Notes: a model not told the origin generated them from the letters alone. DNA of 58,671 bases from Bacteroidales bacterium (GCA_030690365.1 JAUYGX010000143.1:1-58671), one strand, 5' to 3'; positions 1 through 9,983 are shown, numbered from the stretch's first letter. A program made the numbers and translations.

Positions 1-2033
1 ACACCTTTCGGTTAACGGATCTTCCTGGTACTTATTCCATTACCAGCTATACGCCCGAAGAATTGTATGTGCGTGAACACCTGGTGCGCGAACTCCCGGA
101 TGTGGTTTTAAATGTGATAGATACCTCGAATCTCGAACGTAATTTGTACCTCACCACCCAACTCATCGATATGGATTTGAAGGTAGTGATGGCACTGAAC
201 ATGTGGGATGAGTTTGAGAACACCGGCGATCAGTTTAATTACCAGGATTTGGGCAGGATGATGGGCATCCCCATGATACCAACCATCGGGACCAAGGGTA
301 AAGGATTTGAACAACTGTTCGATAAAATTATTGATGCCTTCAACGATAAGGAACCTATTATCAGGCACATTCATATCAATTATGGTTACAGGATTGAGCA
401 ATCCATCAAATCGTTACAATCAATTATCAACCAAACCGGCAATGAGGAACTCACCAACAAAGTATCTCCCAGGTATTTGGCTATCAAATTGTTGGAACAG
501 GACGAAGCTGAATTAAAGCGCATTGAAGTATGTATCAATGCCAAAGAAATTAAAGGTGTTGCATTGGCTGAGGCTAAGATAATCAGCGATTTACGTAAAG
601 ATACCGTCGAAACCATTATTACTGATGCCAAGTATGGTTTTATCGAAGGGGCTTTAAAGGAAACGCTGAAAGCGGCTCCCCCCAAGGATAAAATAACACG
701 TAGTCGCCTCATCGACAACATTGTAACAAGTCCGTTGTTGAGTTACCCCATTTTTTTAGCCGCTATCTGGTTAACCTTTCAATCCACTTTTTGGCTGGGC
801 GATTATCCCATGCAGGGAATTGAATGGTTGATTTCGCAGGCTGGTAATCTTCTTTCCACATTGATGCCGGATAGCATGCTGAAAGATTTACTGATTGATG
901 GAATCCTTGGCGGGGTAGGAGGTGTCATCGTATTTCTTCCCAACATCCTTATTTTATTTTTCTTCCTGACGCTGATGGAAGCTACAGGGTATATGGCCCG
1001 TGTGGCTTTTATTGTCGACAAGCTGATGCACCGCATTGGCCTGCATGGCAAATCGTTTGTCCCCATGCTGATGGGCTTTGGTTGCAATGTACCAGCCATT
1101 ATGGCCACACGTACCATTGAAAATAAAAACGACCGGTTGGTCACCATGTTGATTATTCCGTTTATGTCGTGCAGTGCCCGTTATCCGGTTTATATCCTGT
1201 TAATTAGTGCGTTTTTTACCGAAATGCGTGGAACCATTTTATTTGGAATTTATATGTTTGGGATCTTTTTGGCAGCGTTTGTCGCCTGGATCATGAAGAA
1301 AACTTTGTTCAAAGTGCAGACGATTCCATTTGTAATGGAATTGCCGCCTTATCGGGTTCCGGCATTAAAAGCACTGCTAAAGCAAACCTGGTTTAAAGGG
1401 GAACAATACCTCCGAAAAATGGGTACAGTAATTTTGGTGGCCAGTTTGATTGTATGGGTGTTGGGCTATTTCCCGAAAGGCGCCGCCATCGAAAAAAACT
1501 ACAAAAGCAAGATGGAAGCACTCGAGCTGGCTTATCAAAACAATACCAAATCGGCTGAGTTTGAACAAAAAGCCAATGTGTTGATGATGGAAAACATGCG
1601 GTTGAAGCAGGAAAACAGCTTCATCGGTCGCATTGGAAAATTTGTTGAACCAGCCATTGCACCCCTTGGTTTCGACTGGAAAATGGGGGTGGCCCTGGTA
1701 GCCGGATCCGCAGCAAAGGAAATTGTGGTAAGTACATTGGGAGTGCTTTATCAAACACCTGATGGCGATGCACAAGGATTGGTTCAGCGCATGAAAGAAC
1801 AGAAATACGAGGATGGCGCACACAAAGGCCAACCTGTATTTACTCCTTTGGTGGCCATCTCTTTTATGTTGTTCATCCTCATCTATTTTCCGTGTATTGC
1901 TGTGGTAGCTGCCATAAAGAATGAATCAGGTAACTGGAAATGGTCGCTGTTTTTAACTGTGTACACTACTGTTTTGGCTTATCTTGTATCGCTTTTGGCC
2001 TTCCAGGCCGGGAGTTTTTTAGGGTTGGGATAG
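1..2033 (+). CDS. feoB: Ferrous iron transporter FeoB, 5' end missing
   Basis: GTP-dependent inner-membrane Fe(II) permease. The reading frame is open from base 3, so the true start lies upstream of the window; the ATG at 63 is internal. The G3 motif DLPGTYS is encoded right at the window edge, followed by a G4-like NMWD and a G5-like GTKGKG segment. A helical linker leads to a multi-span membrane domain holding both family gate motifs, GFGCNVPA and SCSARYPVY. Only the P-loop (G1) and switch I region are lost. The gene ends in TAG with no clear terminator; feoA would be expected upstream. The family call is secure. Confidence 0.96.
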   Translation, partial: TFRLTDLPGTYSITSYTPEELYVREHLVRELPDVVLNVIDTSNLERNLYLTTQLIDMDLKVVMALNMWDEFENTGDQFNYQDLGRMMGIPMIPTIGTKGKGFEQLFDKIIDAFNDKEPIIRHIHINYGYRIEQSIKSLQSIINQTGNEELTNKVSPRYLAIKLLEQDEAELKRIEVCINAKEIKGVALAEAKIISDLRKDTVETIITDAKYGFIEGALKETLKAAPPKDKITRSRLIDNIVTSPLLSYPIFLAAIWLTFQSTFWLGDYPMQGIEWLISQAGNLLSTLMPDSMLKDLLIDGILGGVGGVIVFLPNILILFFFLTLMEATGYMARVAFIVDKLMHRIGLHGKSFVPMLMGFGCNVPAIMATRTIENKNDRLVTMLIIPFMSCSARYPVYILLISAFFTEMRGTILFGIYMFGIFLAAFVAWIMKKTLFKVQTIPFVMELPPYRVPALKALLKQTWFKGEQYLRKMGTVILVASLIVWVLGYFPKGAAIEKNYKSKMEALELAYQNNTKSAEFEQKANVLMMENMRLKQENSFIGRIGKFVEPAIAPLGFDWKMGVALVAGSAAKEIVVSTLGVLYQTPDGDAQGLVQRMKEQKYEDGAHKGQPVFTPLVAISFMLFILIYFPCIAVVAAIKNESGNWKWSLFLTVYTTVLAYLVSLLAFQAGSFLGLG

Positions 2034-2186
2034 TGTGTCCCCGTAGCTGGTTTTTATTTTTTTTTATTCTCCTTTTAATTTTCTGGGGTTTTCATTCAAA
2101 ACTTTTCGTAGTTTTGTTATTGTTACCATAGCCATCAATTGACTTAATTTAATTGTATGCTCTGATGAATCTATAAAGCTACTTAC

Positions 2187-2534
2187 ATGAAAATAATAAA
2201 CACCGAATTATTTAACGAGACTTTTCAATATTTTGATAAGGAGATTGTTGTAGAAATCATCGATATTTTCATCAATGAATATTCTGAGCGCATCAGTAAG
2301 ATCAATGAAGCCATACAAACCAAAAATTTTGCTGACTTAAAATTTACTGCCCACAGCATGAAAGGGGTAGTGGCCAATTTTGCTGTTCCCGAATTGCAGG
2401 CCATGGCACGCGACCTCGAAATTGCCGGTGCGGAGCAAAATCTCAACAATATTGATGAAAAGTTTGCGAATTTCTCTACTCAAAGCCAGTGGCTGGTGGA
2501 TGATCTCACGGAGATCAGGTCTCAGTTTTTATAA
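2187..2534 (+). CDS. Stand-alone histidine phosphotransfer (Hpt) protein
   Basis: A 115-residue, all-helical cytoplasmic protein containing the Hpt signature HSMKG, with phospho-accepting His56. It should shuttle phosphate between the receiver domain of a hybrid kinase and a final response regulator. It carries no kinase or receiver domain of its own. It lies 150 bp after feoB and its last 6 bases overlap the end of the convergent TPR lipoprotein gene. Its partner is not adjacent; the hybrid kinase at about 43.8-46.5 kb ends in a receiver domain and has no Hpt domain, so it is one possible partner (inference). Confidence 0.85.
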   Translation: MKIINTELFNETFQYFDKEIVVEIIDIFINEYSERISKINEAIQTKNFADLKFTAHSMKGVVANFAVPELQAMARDLEIAGAEQNLNNIDEKFANFSTQSQWLVDDLTEIRSQFL

Positions 2535-3575
2535 ACCAAGTCCGTTGTCGTCGAGGCGATTCAGCCCTTTTACGGCAAGTGGATAATTTGGCAACAACTC
2601 AAGCGATTGTTTATAATAGCTTCTTGCAGTTTTATAGTCCTTTGAGGCTTCAAAGGCACGCCCCAGGTTATATACCGCTTCCACATAATAAGGGTCGAGT
2701 TCTATGGCTTTTTGAAATTCGATTTTAGCCGATTCATAATCAGATAGTTCTGCCAGATAGATATATCCCAAATGGTAAAAAGCCCGTTTGTTATTTGGGT
2801 AATACTCTGTCACTAACTTGAATTTATCGATGGCAGCCTGAAATTTTCCCTGTTCCTGATAGATCATCCCAAGGAAAAACAACGCACGTTCTTCCTGTGG
2901 TTGAATCTTGAGTGCCTGCGTAAGATAAAAAGCAGTAAGGGTGTCAGCCTGAGCTACTGAAATGGCAGCCAACTGCATGTAGCTCATAAAGTTAATGGTG
3001 TCGAGGCGGACAGAAATTTGTAGATTAAGAATTGAGTTGGCGGTGTCGCCGGATTCCAAGAGGGAAATCCCTTTAATATAATACGATTCCGCATGGTTGC
3101 GATCGATTCTGATGGCTTCATCGGCAGCCTGGTTAGCCGCTTTGGGATTGTCGGTAATCAAATAAACTTCTGCGAGTTTTAAGTAGGAGGCCACCAGATC
3201 AGGATTCAGCTTGATGGCTTTTTTCAAGGATGCAATAGAGTTATCTGTCTGATCCAGAATCAGATAAATATCGGAGAGCATTTGATATGAATAGGGATTG
3301 TCGGGTTTAAGCTGTATGGCCTGATTTAAATCGCGCAAAGCAGGGTCGATGTTGCCATTTTTTAAATAGATTCTGGCCCTGCCCATAAATAAATTTGCCT
3401 GGGTTGAATCTTCCATGATGGCTCTGGTGAGGATTCCAACAGAATCAACCGTGGTATCAATCTGACCTTCACTTTTGTCATTTTTGGTTTCGCATCCCGA
3501 AACCCAAACCATTACCAAAACCAGAGCGACCGGCAAAATTGAACTAAAATAACGATGTATAAATTGACTTCTCAT
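2529..3575 (-). CDS. TPR-repeat lipoprotein
   Basis: A 348-residue protein with a type II signal peptide (hydrophobic stretch then VSGC, lipidated Cys28), so it should be anchored in the cell envelope. The rest is a run of about eight tetratricopeptide repeats, each with the familiar pattern of a DP or KP step such as ELDPYYVEAVYNLG. TPR arrays bind other proteins; the partner is unknown. The gene follows recA on the same strand but a strong terminator separates them, so it is probably transcribed separately. Its 3' end overlaps the Hpt gene by 6 bases. Confidence 0.85.
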   Translation of the reverse strand: MRSQFIHRYFSSILPVALVLVMVWVSGCETKNDKSEGQIDTTVDSVGILTRAIMEDSTQANLFMGRARIYLKNGNIDPALRDLNQAIQLKPDNPYSYQMLSDIYLILDQTDNSIASLKKAIKLNPDLVASYLKLAEVYLITDNPKAANQAADEAIRIDRNHAESYYIKGISLLESGDTANSILNLQISVRLDTINFMSYMQLAAISVAQADTLTAFYLTQALKIQPQEERALFFLGMIYQEQGKFQAAIDKFKLVTEYYPNNKRAFYHLGYIYLAELSDYESAKIEFQKAIELDPYYVEAVYNLGRAFEASKDYKTARSYYKQSLELLPNYPLAVKGLNRLDDNGLGL

Positions 3576-3589
3576 ATCAAATTAAATTG

Positions 3590-3624
3590 AAAAAATCAGG
3601 AGGCCAATAAGGTGTGGCCTCCTG
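3590..3624 (-). terminator. Rho-independent terminator after recA
   Basis: Read on the minus strand, a 9-bp perfect GC-rich stem (arms 3616-3624 and 3597-3605, loop of 10) is followed by six T residues. It lies just past the recA stop codon. Confidence 0.85.
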
Positions 3625-3633
3625 TAAGTTTTA

Positions 3634-4659
3634 TTAATGGGCTGCCATAGCTTCGGTGATCTTCAGCGTAAGTTCCGCAACCAGATCGGGATTGTCAAGA
3701 AGCAGGCTCTTAACGGCATCTCTACCCTGACCCAGCTTTGTTTCGCCATAGCTAAACCAGGATCCGCTTTTTTTGATGATGTTGAGTTCAACACCCAGAT
3801 CGATAATTTCACCGATTCTGGAAATTCCTTCACCATATACGATGTCGAATTCGGCTTTTTTAAAGGGCGGCGCTACTTTGTTCTTTACTACTTTCACCCG
3901 GACCCGGTTGCCCGAAATGTTATCACCGTCCTTTATCTGGCTTATCTTACGGATATCCAGACGGATAGAGGCATAAAATTTGAGCGCATTACCACCGGTG
4001 GTTGTTTCCGGGTTACCGAACATAACGCCAATTTTTTCGCGCAACTGGTTAATAAACACGCAGATGGTGCCAGTCCGGCTGATATTGGCTGTTAGCTTAC
4101 GAAGGGCCTGCGACATCAACCTGGCCTGAAGGCCCATTTTTGAATCGCCCATCTCGCCTTCAATCTCACTTTTTGGAGTAAGCGCGGCAACGGAGTCGAT
4201 TACCACCACGTCGATGGCGGCACTGCGAATGAGGCTGTCAGCAATTTCGAGGGCCTGCTCGCCGTGGTCGGGCTGCGAAACAAACAGGTTGGCGGTGTCA
4301 ACGCCCAGTTTTTCGGCATAGAATCTGTCGAAAGCATGTTCTGCATCAATAAAAGCTGCAATTCCACCGGCTTTCTGGGCTTCGGCAATCAGGTGCAGTG
4401 CCAGGGTGGTTTTACCCGATGATTCAGGTCCGTATATTTCAACCACACGACCTTTTGGGTAGCCACCAACGCCAAGGGCATCATCCAATGCGATACTTCC
4501 GCTTGGGATGGATGAGATTTTCTCGATGGCCGAATCGCCCAGGCGCATAATGGCTCCTTTACCATAGCTTTTTTCAATACTTCCCAGAGTGGCCTCAAGG
4601 GCTTTCAGTTTATCTTGTCGCAATTTGTCTGAGTTTTCCTTAGCTTTATCTACTGCCAT
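3634..4659 (-). CDS. recA: Recombinase RecA
   Basis: ATP-dependent strand-exchange protein for homologous recombination and SOS induction, 341 residues, full length. It has the Walker A motif GPESSGKTT, the Walker B region [10 protein letters not shown] and the conserved loop [12 protein letters not shown]. The C-terminal tail is short. The gene starts 11 bp after the bcp stop codon, so the peroxiredoxin and recA are probably co-transcribed, linking peroxide defence with DNA repair. A strong hairpin terminator follows. No SOS box can be named with confidence from the sequence alone. Confidence 0.98.
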   Translation of the reverse strand: MAVDKAKENSDKLRQDKLKALEATLGSIEKSYGKGAIMRLGDSAIEKISSIPSGSIALDDALGVGGYPKGRVVEIYGPESSGKTTLALHLIAEAQKAGGIAAFIDAEHAFDRFYAEKLGVDTANLFVSQPDHGEQALEIADSLIRSAAIDVVVIDSVAALTPKSEIEGEMGDSKMGLQARLMSQALRKLTANISRTGTICVFINQLREKIGVMFGNPETTTGGNALKFYASIRLDIRKISQIKDGDNISGNRVRVKVVKNKVAPPFKKAEFDIVYGEGISRIGEIIDLGVELNIIKKSGSWFSYGETKLGQGRDAVKSLLLDNPDLVAELTLKITEAMAAH

Positions 4660-4670
4660 AATAAGTTGGT

Positions 4671-5129
4671 TTAAAGGGTTTTTAAGATTTGTTGAGTATG
4701 CTCTTTGGTATTTACTTTATTGAATATTTGTACAATTGTGCCCTGCTGGTCGACGACGAAAGTTGTGCGAAGCAAGCCTTCGTACTCTTTTCCATAGTTT
4801 TTTTTTGGCCCCCAGGCACCATATGATTTTATGATTTCTTTTTCAGGATCGGCAATTAGTGGAAACGGCAATTCATATTTTGAAATGAATTTTTGATGCG
4901 ATTGCTGACTGTCGGGGCTGATTCCGATAACGGCAAATCCCTTTTCTAACCACATGTTATAATTGTCGCGCAAGTCGCATGCCTCGGCGGTGCAACCCGG
5001 TGTGTTGTCTTTGGGGTAAAAGTATAGAATCAGGCTTTTTCCTTTAAAGCTGTCCAGTGTGAGTAGATTTCCATTTTGATCAAAACCCTTGAAATCAGGA
5101 GCTTTGTCTCCGATATTTAGTTGTGACAT
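4671..5129 (-). CDS. bcp: Thioredoxin-dependent peroxiredoxin Bcp
   Basis: Reduces peroxides using thioredoxin; 152 residues from the chosen start. The peroxidatic cysteine lies in [17 protein letters not shown], which also shows the resolving cysteine five residues later, as in the atypical 2-Cys BCP/PrxQ group. A start 21 bp upstream is possible, but a TAnnTTTG promoter element at 5148-5155 places the likely transcription start just before 5129, so the ATG at 5129 (protein [13 protein letters not shown]) is preferred. Followed after 11 bp by recA. Thioredoxin itself is encoded at 22.4 kb. Confidence 0.93.
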   Translation of the reverse strand: MSQLNIGDKAPDFKGFDQNGNLLTLDSFKGKSLILYFYPKDNTPGCTAEACDLRDNYNMWLEKGFAVIGISPDSQQSHQKFISKYELPFPLIADPEKEIIKSYGAWGPKKNYGKEYEGLLRTTFVVDQQGTIVQIFNKVNTKEHTQQILKTL

Positions 5130-5147
5130 CGTATTTTTGTTTTTTAA

Positions 5148-5155
5148 CAAAGATA
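5148..5155 (-). promoter_or_regulatory. Promoter -7 element of bcp-recA
   Basis: Minus-strand TATCTTTG matches the Bacteroidota -7 consensus TAnnTTTG and lies about 20 bases before the bcp ATG at 5129. No clear -33 TTTG. Confidence 0.5.
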
Positions 5156-5192
5156 AAGAATCTACCCGTAATTACAGGTTTTAAATAGCAAT

Positions 5193-5843
5193 TTATGTAT
5201 TTTTTATGTGCTGATCGCGAAAATACCTGCAAACAGAAGTTAATCCACAGTCGTCACATTTGGGTTTTCTGGCCTGACAAACATACCTGCCATGCAGGAT
5301 CAGCCAATGATGAGCCAATGGGATGATTTCTTGTGGGAAATATTTCACCAGTTGCTTTTCGGTTTCCAGTGGTGTTTTTGAATTGGTGGACAATCCAATC
5401 CTGGCGGCCACCCTGAAAACATGGGTATCCACGGCCATGGTGGGTTGATTGTAAACTACGGAAGCAATGACGTTGGCTGTTTTGCGACCCACTCCCGGCA
5501 GCTTTTGTAAATCGTCGATGGATTCAGGAACTTCGCCATTAAACTCATTCACCAGTTTGTTGGCCATACCGTTCAGGTGTTTGGCTTTATTGTTGGGATA
5601 GGAGCAGCTTTTAATCAGTTCAAAAATGTCTTCCACGGAGGCTTCTGCCAGCAATTCTACCGTTGGATATTGTCGGAAAAATTCCACCGAGATAATGTTC
5701 ACTCTCTTGTCGGTACATTGTGCTGAGAGAATCACAGCCACGAGCAGTTCGTAGGGAGTGCGGTATTCCAGCTCGGTTTCTGCCACTGGCATGTGTTCTG
5801 TAAAGTATTCTGTAACAAACTGAAAGCGTTCTTTTTTGGTCAT
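5193..5843 (-). CDS. nth: Endonuclease III
   Basis: Base-excision-repair DNA glycosylase/AP lyase for oxidised pyrimidines, 216 residues. The helix-hairpin-helix LPGVGRKTAN carries the catalytic lysine, VDTHVFR carries the catalytic aspartate, and the C-terminus has the C-x6-C-x2-C-x5-C iron-sulfur loop. The frame is open for 57 codons further upstream, but that stretch has no family similarity and the ATG at 5843 (MTKKERFQFV) fits the family start. It runs in the same direction as bcp and recA with a 63-bp gap, making a small oxidative-damage neighbourhood. Confidence 0.95.
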   Translation of the reverse strand: MTKKERFQFVTEYFTEHMPVAETELEYRTPYELLVAVILSAQCTDKRVNIISVEFFRQYPTVELLAEASVEDIFELIKSCSYPNNKAKHLNGMANKLVNEFNGEVPESIDDLQKLPGVGRKTANVIASVVYNQPTMAVDTHVFRVAARIGLSTNSKTPLETEKQLVKYFPQEIIPLAHHWLILHGRYVCQARKPKCDDCGLTSVCRYFRDQHIKNT

Positions 5844-6490
5844 GTTAAAATGTATTTTTTGGAATGAAATAAACCATCCTATGGAAGAGGTAAAAATAAT
5901 GTTTTTTTGGCGAACAGGTTTGTGAGTCAATGCGCGATAATTTGACGGATTTTGGTAATTATTTATTGGCCCTGTTTTAATCAAACACAAATTACCATTT
6001 TCAAGGCAAATCAACAGGTACGGAGTACCGCTGATATTTATAGAAAAATAGGAATCTATTCTTTTAAGGTGCAGCGCACCGTCCTATTTTCACATTTTTA
6101 TAAGCGTATAAGATTCATAATACCCGATGGAATTTGTCTTTTAGTCAGGGTCGATTATGAAATTACTTTGGCTTTTTAAATCAATATTGCGGTACTCCGC
6201 ACCTTGTATCTATTGGCATTAAATTGGCTATAAATATTTTCGGTGCGCTGCACCTCAAAATCTATCCCTAAGACCAATACAAAATATTCTTGATTGTAAC
6301 TCTGCCCATTGAATCCTACTATTGCCAAATAAGGTGAATTATGAAAATAATTGACAATCAGTAGGTACCTCTTCCATAAAGGGTGAACTGATTTTCAGAC
6401 ACATCCCCTTTAAGGGATTCCTGTCTACCGCCAGGCAGGGAGGGGTAAAAGTGGCTGAAATCGTTCTATTACCTTTTTAGACCGGACTCA
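5844..6490. repeat. Non-coding block with REP-like palindromes
   Basis: About 650 bp with no convincing gene. Four short palindromes of the type GGTnCGGAGTACCG or AGGTGCAGCGCACCG lie at 6017-6030, 6067-6081, 6189-6203 and 6241-6255, the first two forward and the last two reversed. ATATTTATAG follows the first (6034-6043) and, inverted, the last (6228-6237). The block is framed by a perfect 13-bp inverted repeat, TATGGAAGAGGTA at 5880-5892 and its complement at 6366-6378. A further palindrome of a different type lies at 6420-6439 (CCTGTCT and AGGCAGG arms). Probably mobile or REP-type repeats. Confidence 0.6.
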
Positions 6491-6491
6491 A

Positions 6492-6538
6492 TAAAAAAAA
6501 GCCACAGACAGTCTTTCAGAAGACGGTCTGTGGCTTTT
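6492..6538 (-). terminator. Terminator of the tricorn protease gene
   Basis: On the minus strand, a long stem (AAGCCACAGAC pairing with GTCTGTGGCTT, one mismatch further in) is followed by eight T residues. It lies 16 bp past the stop codon. Confidence 0.85.
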
Positions 6539-6553
6539 CACTCTATTTGATTC

Positions 6554-9500
6554 TTACTTTGATTTATCGGGGAATGCCGGAATTGGAGGTATTTCAGGAT
6601 AATCTTTCATCTGTTCCAAAATGACTTCGATGGCTTTGTTGAGCTGCTGGTCTTCACCTGCATATTCTTTGGCAGGATCGTTATCGATCACGATATCAGG
6701 ATCTACACCATGTCCTTCTATCACCCAGTTTCCGTTTTCATCGAAGGGTGCAAACTCGGGACGTCGCAAATCACCGCCATCGATAAACGGTAATGAACCC
6801 CGGATTCCTACCACACCTCCCCAGGAGCGTTGACCAATTAAGGTGCCCATTTTCAGTTTTTTAAACTGATAAGGGAAGAGGTCGCCATCGGATGCTGAAT
6901 AATTGTCGAGCAACAGCACCTTGGGTCCGCGCATCATTTCCCCAGGTTTTGTATTAACGCCGTTGTTGCGCGACATGCCATACAGGGCCAATTCACGGTT
7001 TAAACGCTCTATTAACATGGGCGATACATTTCCGCCACCATTGCCACGGTCGTCAATGATGAGGGCTTTTTTATTCAGTTGGGGATAAAAATGTTTTACA
7101 AATTCGTTTAATCCTTCAGGTCCCATGTCAGGAATATGAATGTACCCGACTTCTCCATTGGTAGTCTCATTCACTTTTCGGGTGTTGTCCATCACCCAGT
7201 CGTAGTAGTACAATCCAGCTTCGTCTGCCGTAGGTATAACGATGATGTTTCGGGTACCATCGGCTTTCGGACTGCTGTTAATGGTCAGCATCACCTGTTT
7301 TCCGGCTGTGCCCACCAACATGCTGTAAATATCAGCTACATCTTTGGTGGATTTTCCGTCGATGGCAATAATATAGTCCCCTTTTTTTACATCCAGGCCT
7401 ACTTCGGTAAGTGGCGAACGTGCTGCATCTGTCCAGTTTTCTCCGTCCAGGATTTCATCTATTACAAAATATCCAGATTTGTCTTTGGTGATTTTCGCAC
7501 CAAGCAAACCGGTTTTAATGCGCTCGGGTTTTGGTTTATCGCCACCCAGCACATAGGCATGTCCTATACTTAATTCGCCAATCATCTCACCGATGAGGTA
7601 GTTGAGGTCGTTGCGGTTTTTCACATAAGGAAGCAGAACTGCATATTTGTCGTGAATGGCTTTCCAGTCGAGGCCATGCATGTTGGGTGCGTAGAAGAAA
7701 TCGCGCATCTGACGCCACGATTCATTGTATATCTGCGTCCATTCTTCTTCGAGGTTCACCATCACCTTCATATTGCTGACATCCACAAATTCGTCCGCTT
7801 TAATCTTGCTTTTGGGCAAATCGATCACCGCATATTTACCTGTCATGCTCACCAGCATCTTTTTATGATCGGCTGAAATCACATAGGAATTAACTGGTCC
7901 GAGTTCAGTTTCTTTTTTGTCCTTGAGGCTGTAAAATTTCAGTTCAGGTTTACCCGATTTGGATGAAAAGTATACATAGTAAATATTGTCGTCGATGGCT
8001 TGCAGGTTCCAGTAATTTCCTGCCTCAACTTCTAAGCCGATGATTCGGTTGATGATACCGTCGAAATCAATTTTTACCTGTAAATCAGTTGGTTTTGCTT
8101 CTGGAGAGTCTTTGTCTTTTTTGTCCTTTTTATCCTTTTCTGAGGTGGCTTCTTCCTCTTTTATGGTTACCTCGTCGTTTTTAGGCTCCAGTGGTGAAGG
8201 GGTTTCCTTTTGGAGGGTGACAAAGTAAAGCGAATTCATATCCTGATAGGCGTGATTCCATTCGGTGTGGCTGTAAATGGGGTTGAAATCGCGTGCTGAG
8301 GCAAAGAACAGATATTTTCCGTTGCTATCCCAGGATGGGTCAGAAGCGTCGTACCAGGTGTCGGTAACCGGATGTGATTCACCGGATTGTGTGTCGTAGA
8401 TAAAAATCCGGTTAACCGTAAACGACTGTGGTTTGGTGTAGGCAATCCATCGGCTGTCGGGCGACCAGCTATAGTCTCTGATTTCCCAGGCTTCGGCATT
8501 CCCGGCAACGGTCACCTTCTTGGTGGCAACATCCAGGTAATTGAGGTTGCCCATTTTATCCGACCACAACAATTTCTTGCTGTCGGGCGACCAAATGGGA
8601 TTGTATTTGTAGGTTTTCGAATTGTCGGTTAACTGAATGGCAGGTTCCAGGCCGTTTTGGTTTTGGATGTAAATTTCATCTTCTCCGGTCCGGTCGCTGA
8701 TATAGGAAATGTATTTTCCATCGGGCGACCATTCTACATTGCGGTCGTGAACGCCGGAGGACATGGTCAGGTTGCGGGTGATTCCGGTGGTAGCCGGAAC
8801 GGTGAATACGTCTCCACGAGCTCCAAAAGAAACACGTTTGCCATCGGGTGAAAGAGCCCATGAATTGATGAATTTGCCGGCATCTTTGATTTCATTGCGT
8901 CCCGTGGTCAGGTCGTTGTTGATAAAAACATCCACTTTTGTGATTGATCCATCAGCGATCTTATAATTATAAAGGTATCCGCCATTTTCGTAGATAATGG
9001 ATTCATTTCCCAATGAGGGAAATTTGATATCATATAAGGTGTAGTTGGTGAGTTTTTGGGTTTGTTTGGTTTTGGTATCGTACACAAAAAGGTTCATGGT
9101 GCGGTCGCGATCGCTGAGGAAATAAATTTTATCGCCATGCCACATCGGAAAGATGTTCTGGTTGTCGTTGTTAGTGATGTTCACTGTTTCTTTGGTGTCG
9201 AAATCATACACCCACACATCATCTGCCATTCCGCCTTTGTAGTATTTCCAGGTACGGAATTCGCGGAAAACGCGGTTGTAGGCCATTTTTTTTCCGTCTG
9301 GGGAATAGGAGCACCAACCTCCGGAAGGCAAGGGCAGTTCCTGTGACATTCCACCGGATTTCGATACTTCAAACAATTGACCTTTAAAGGAGTTAAAGGC
9401 TTGTTTACGCGAACGATAGATAATTTCGTTGTTGTTTTTCCAGGTCATCACAATGTTGTTGGGGCCCATACGGTCGCTGATGTCATCACGCCCCAGGGTA

Positions 9501-9820
9501 GCTGTGTAAGTCAGTCGTTGAGGAATTCCGCCATCGGATGGGATAAGGAAAACCTCTGTGTTGCCATCATATTGACCTGTGAAAGCGATGAATTTGCCAT
9601 CAGGTGAAAACCTGGCAAACATCTCATAGCCTTTCGCGTCGCTGGTAAGTTTGCGTGCCACGCCACCTTTCAGAGGAACTTCATACAAGTCGCCTGCATA
9701 GGTAAACACTACTTTTTCTCCGTAAACGGCCGGAAACCGAAGAAGACGGGCTTCGTTTTGTGCGCCCAGATAATTAATGCCAATCAGCATTAAAACAAGG
9801 GTTAAAAATCTCATTTTCAT
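6554..9820 (-). CDS. Secreted tricorn-type protease
   Basis: A 1088-residue peptidase. The start at 9820 gives a signal peptide ending near YLGAQ, so the protein is exported; a longer frame to 9886 would hide it. Residues about 30-560 are WD40/PD40-type beta-propeller repeats (many SPDGK motifs), then a Lys/Glu-rich linker, a second propeller-like domain, a PDZ domain and a C-terminal S41-type core. Catalytic candidates are His754 (IGHAY), Ser977 (SASDGD) and Glu1035 (IEGHG), in the order of archaeal tricorn. The residue before the His is Gly where archaeal tricorn has Ser. Likely degrades peptides in the periplasm. Monocistronic. Confidence 0.93.
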   Translation of the reverse strand: MKMRFLTLVLMLIGINYLGAQNEARLLRFPAVYGEKVVFTYAGDLYEVPLKGGVARKLTSDAKGYEMFARFSPDGKFIAFTGQYDGNTEVFLIPSDGGIPQRLTYTATLGRDDISDRMGPNNIVMTWKNNNEIIYRSRKQAFNSFKGQLFEVSKSGGMSQELPLPSGGWCSYSPDGKKMAYNRVFREFRTWKYYKGGMADDVWVYDFDTKETVNITNNDNQNIFPMWHGDKIYFLSDRDRTMNLFVYDTKTKQTQKLTNYTLYDIKFPSLGNESIIYENGGYLYNYKIADGSITKVDVFINNDLTTGRNEIKDAGKFINSWALSPDGKRVSFGARGDVFTVPATTGITRNLTMSSGVHDRNVEWSPDGKYISYISDRTGEDEIYIQNQNGLEPAIQLTDNSKTYKYNPIWSPDSKKLLWSDKMGNLNYLDVATKKVTVAGNAEAWEIRDYSWSPDSRWIAYTKPQSFTVNRIFIYDTQSGESHPVTDTWYDASDPSWDSNGKYLFFASARDFNPIYSHTEWNHAYQDMNSLYFVTLQKETPSPLEPKNDEVTIKEEEATSEKDKKDKKDKDSPEAKPTDLQVKIDFDGIINRIIGLEVEAGNYWNLQAIDDNIYYVYFSSKSGKPELKFYSLKDKKETELGPVNSYVISADHKKMLVSMTGKYAVIDLPKSKIKADEFVDVSNMKVMVNLEEEWTQIYNESWRQMRDFFYAPNMHGLDWKAIHDKYAVLLPYVKNRNDLNYLIGEMIGELSIGHAYVLGGDKPKPERIKTGLLGAKITKDKSGYFVIDEILDGENWTDAARSPLTEVGLDVKKGDYIIAIDGKSTKDVADIYSMLVGTAGKQVMLTINSSPKADGTRNIIVIPTADEAGLYYYDWVMDNTRKVNETTNGEVGYIHIPDMGPEGLNEFVKHFYPQLNKKALIIDDRGNGGGNVSPMLIERLNRELALYGMSRNNGVNTKPGEMMRGPKVLLLDNYSASDGDLFPYQFKKLKMGTLIGQRSWGGVVGIRGSLPFIDGGDLRRPEFAPFDENGNWVIEGHGVDPDIVIDNDPAKEYAGEDQQLNKAIEVILEQMKDYPEIPPIPAFPDKSK

Positions 9821-9862
9821 GTGGAGGATAATCAAGTGAATATTAATTGAATGTTTAGGACG

Positions 9863-9870
9863 CAAAAGTA
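9863..9870 (-). promoter_or_regulatory. Promoter -7 element of the tricorn gene
   Basis: Minus-strand TACTTTTG matches TAnnTTTG, about 43 bases before the ATG at 9820. Its position inside the longer open frame supports the shorter start. Confidence 0.5.
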
Positions 9871-9983
9871 GCCAAATGTATGCCAATAATTGGGGAAAGT
9901 TGATTTTAGGAAAGTTATGGAATAGCGGTGCTGTTAGGGTGTCCGGTTTGTAACAGGGGGTGTCCGATATTGGACGGGGAAAT

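Noticed and set aside
1377-1832. A 151-codon open frame antisense to feoB
   Set aside because: It is fully contained in feoB, with no motif and unlikely composition (Cys/His/Phe-rich).
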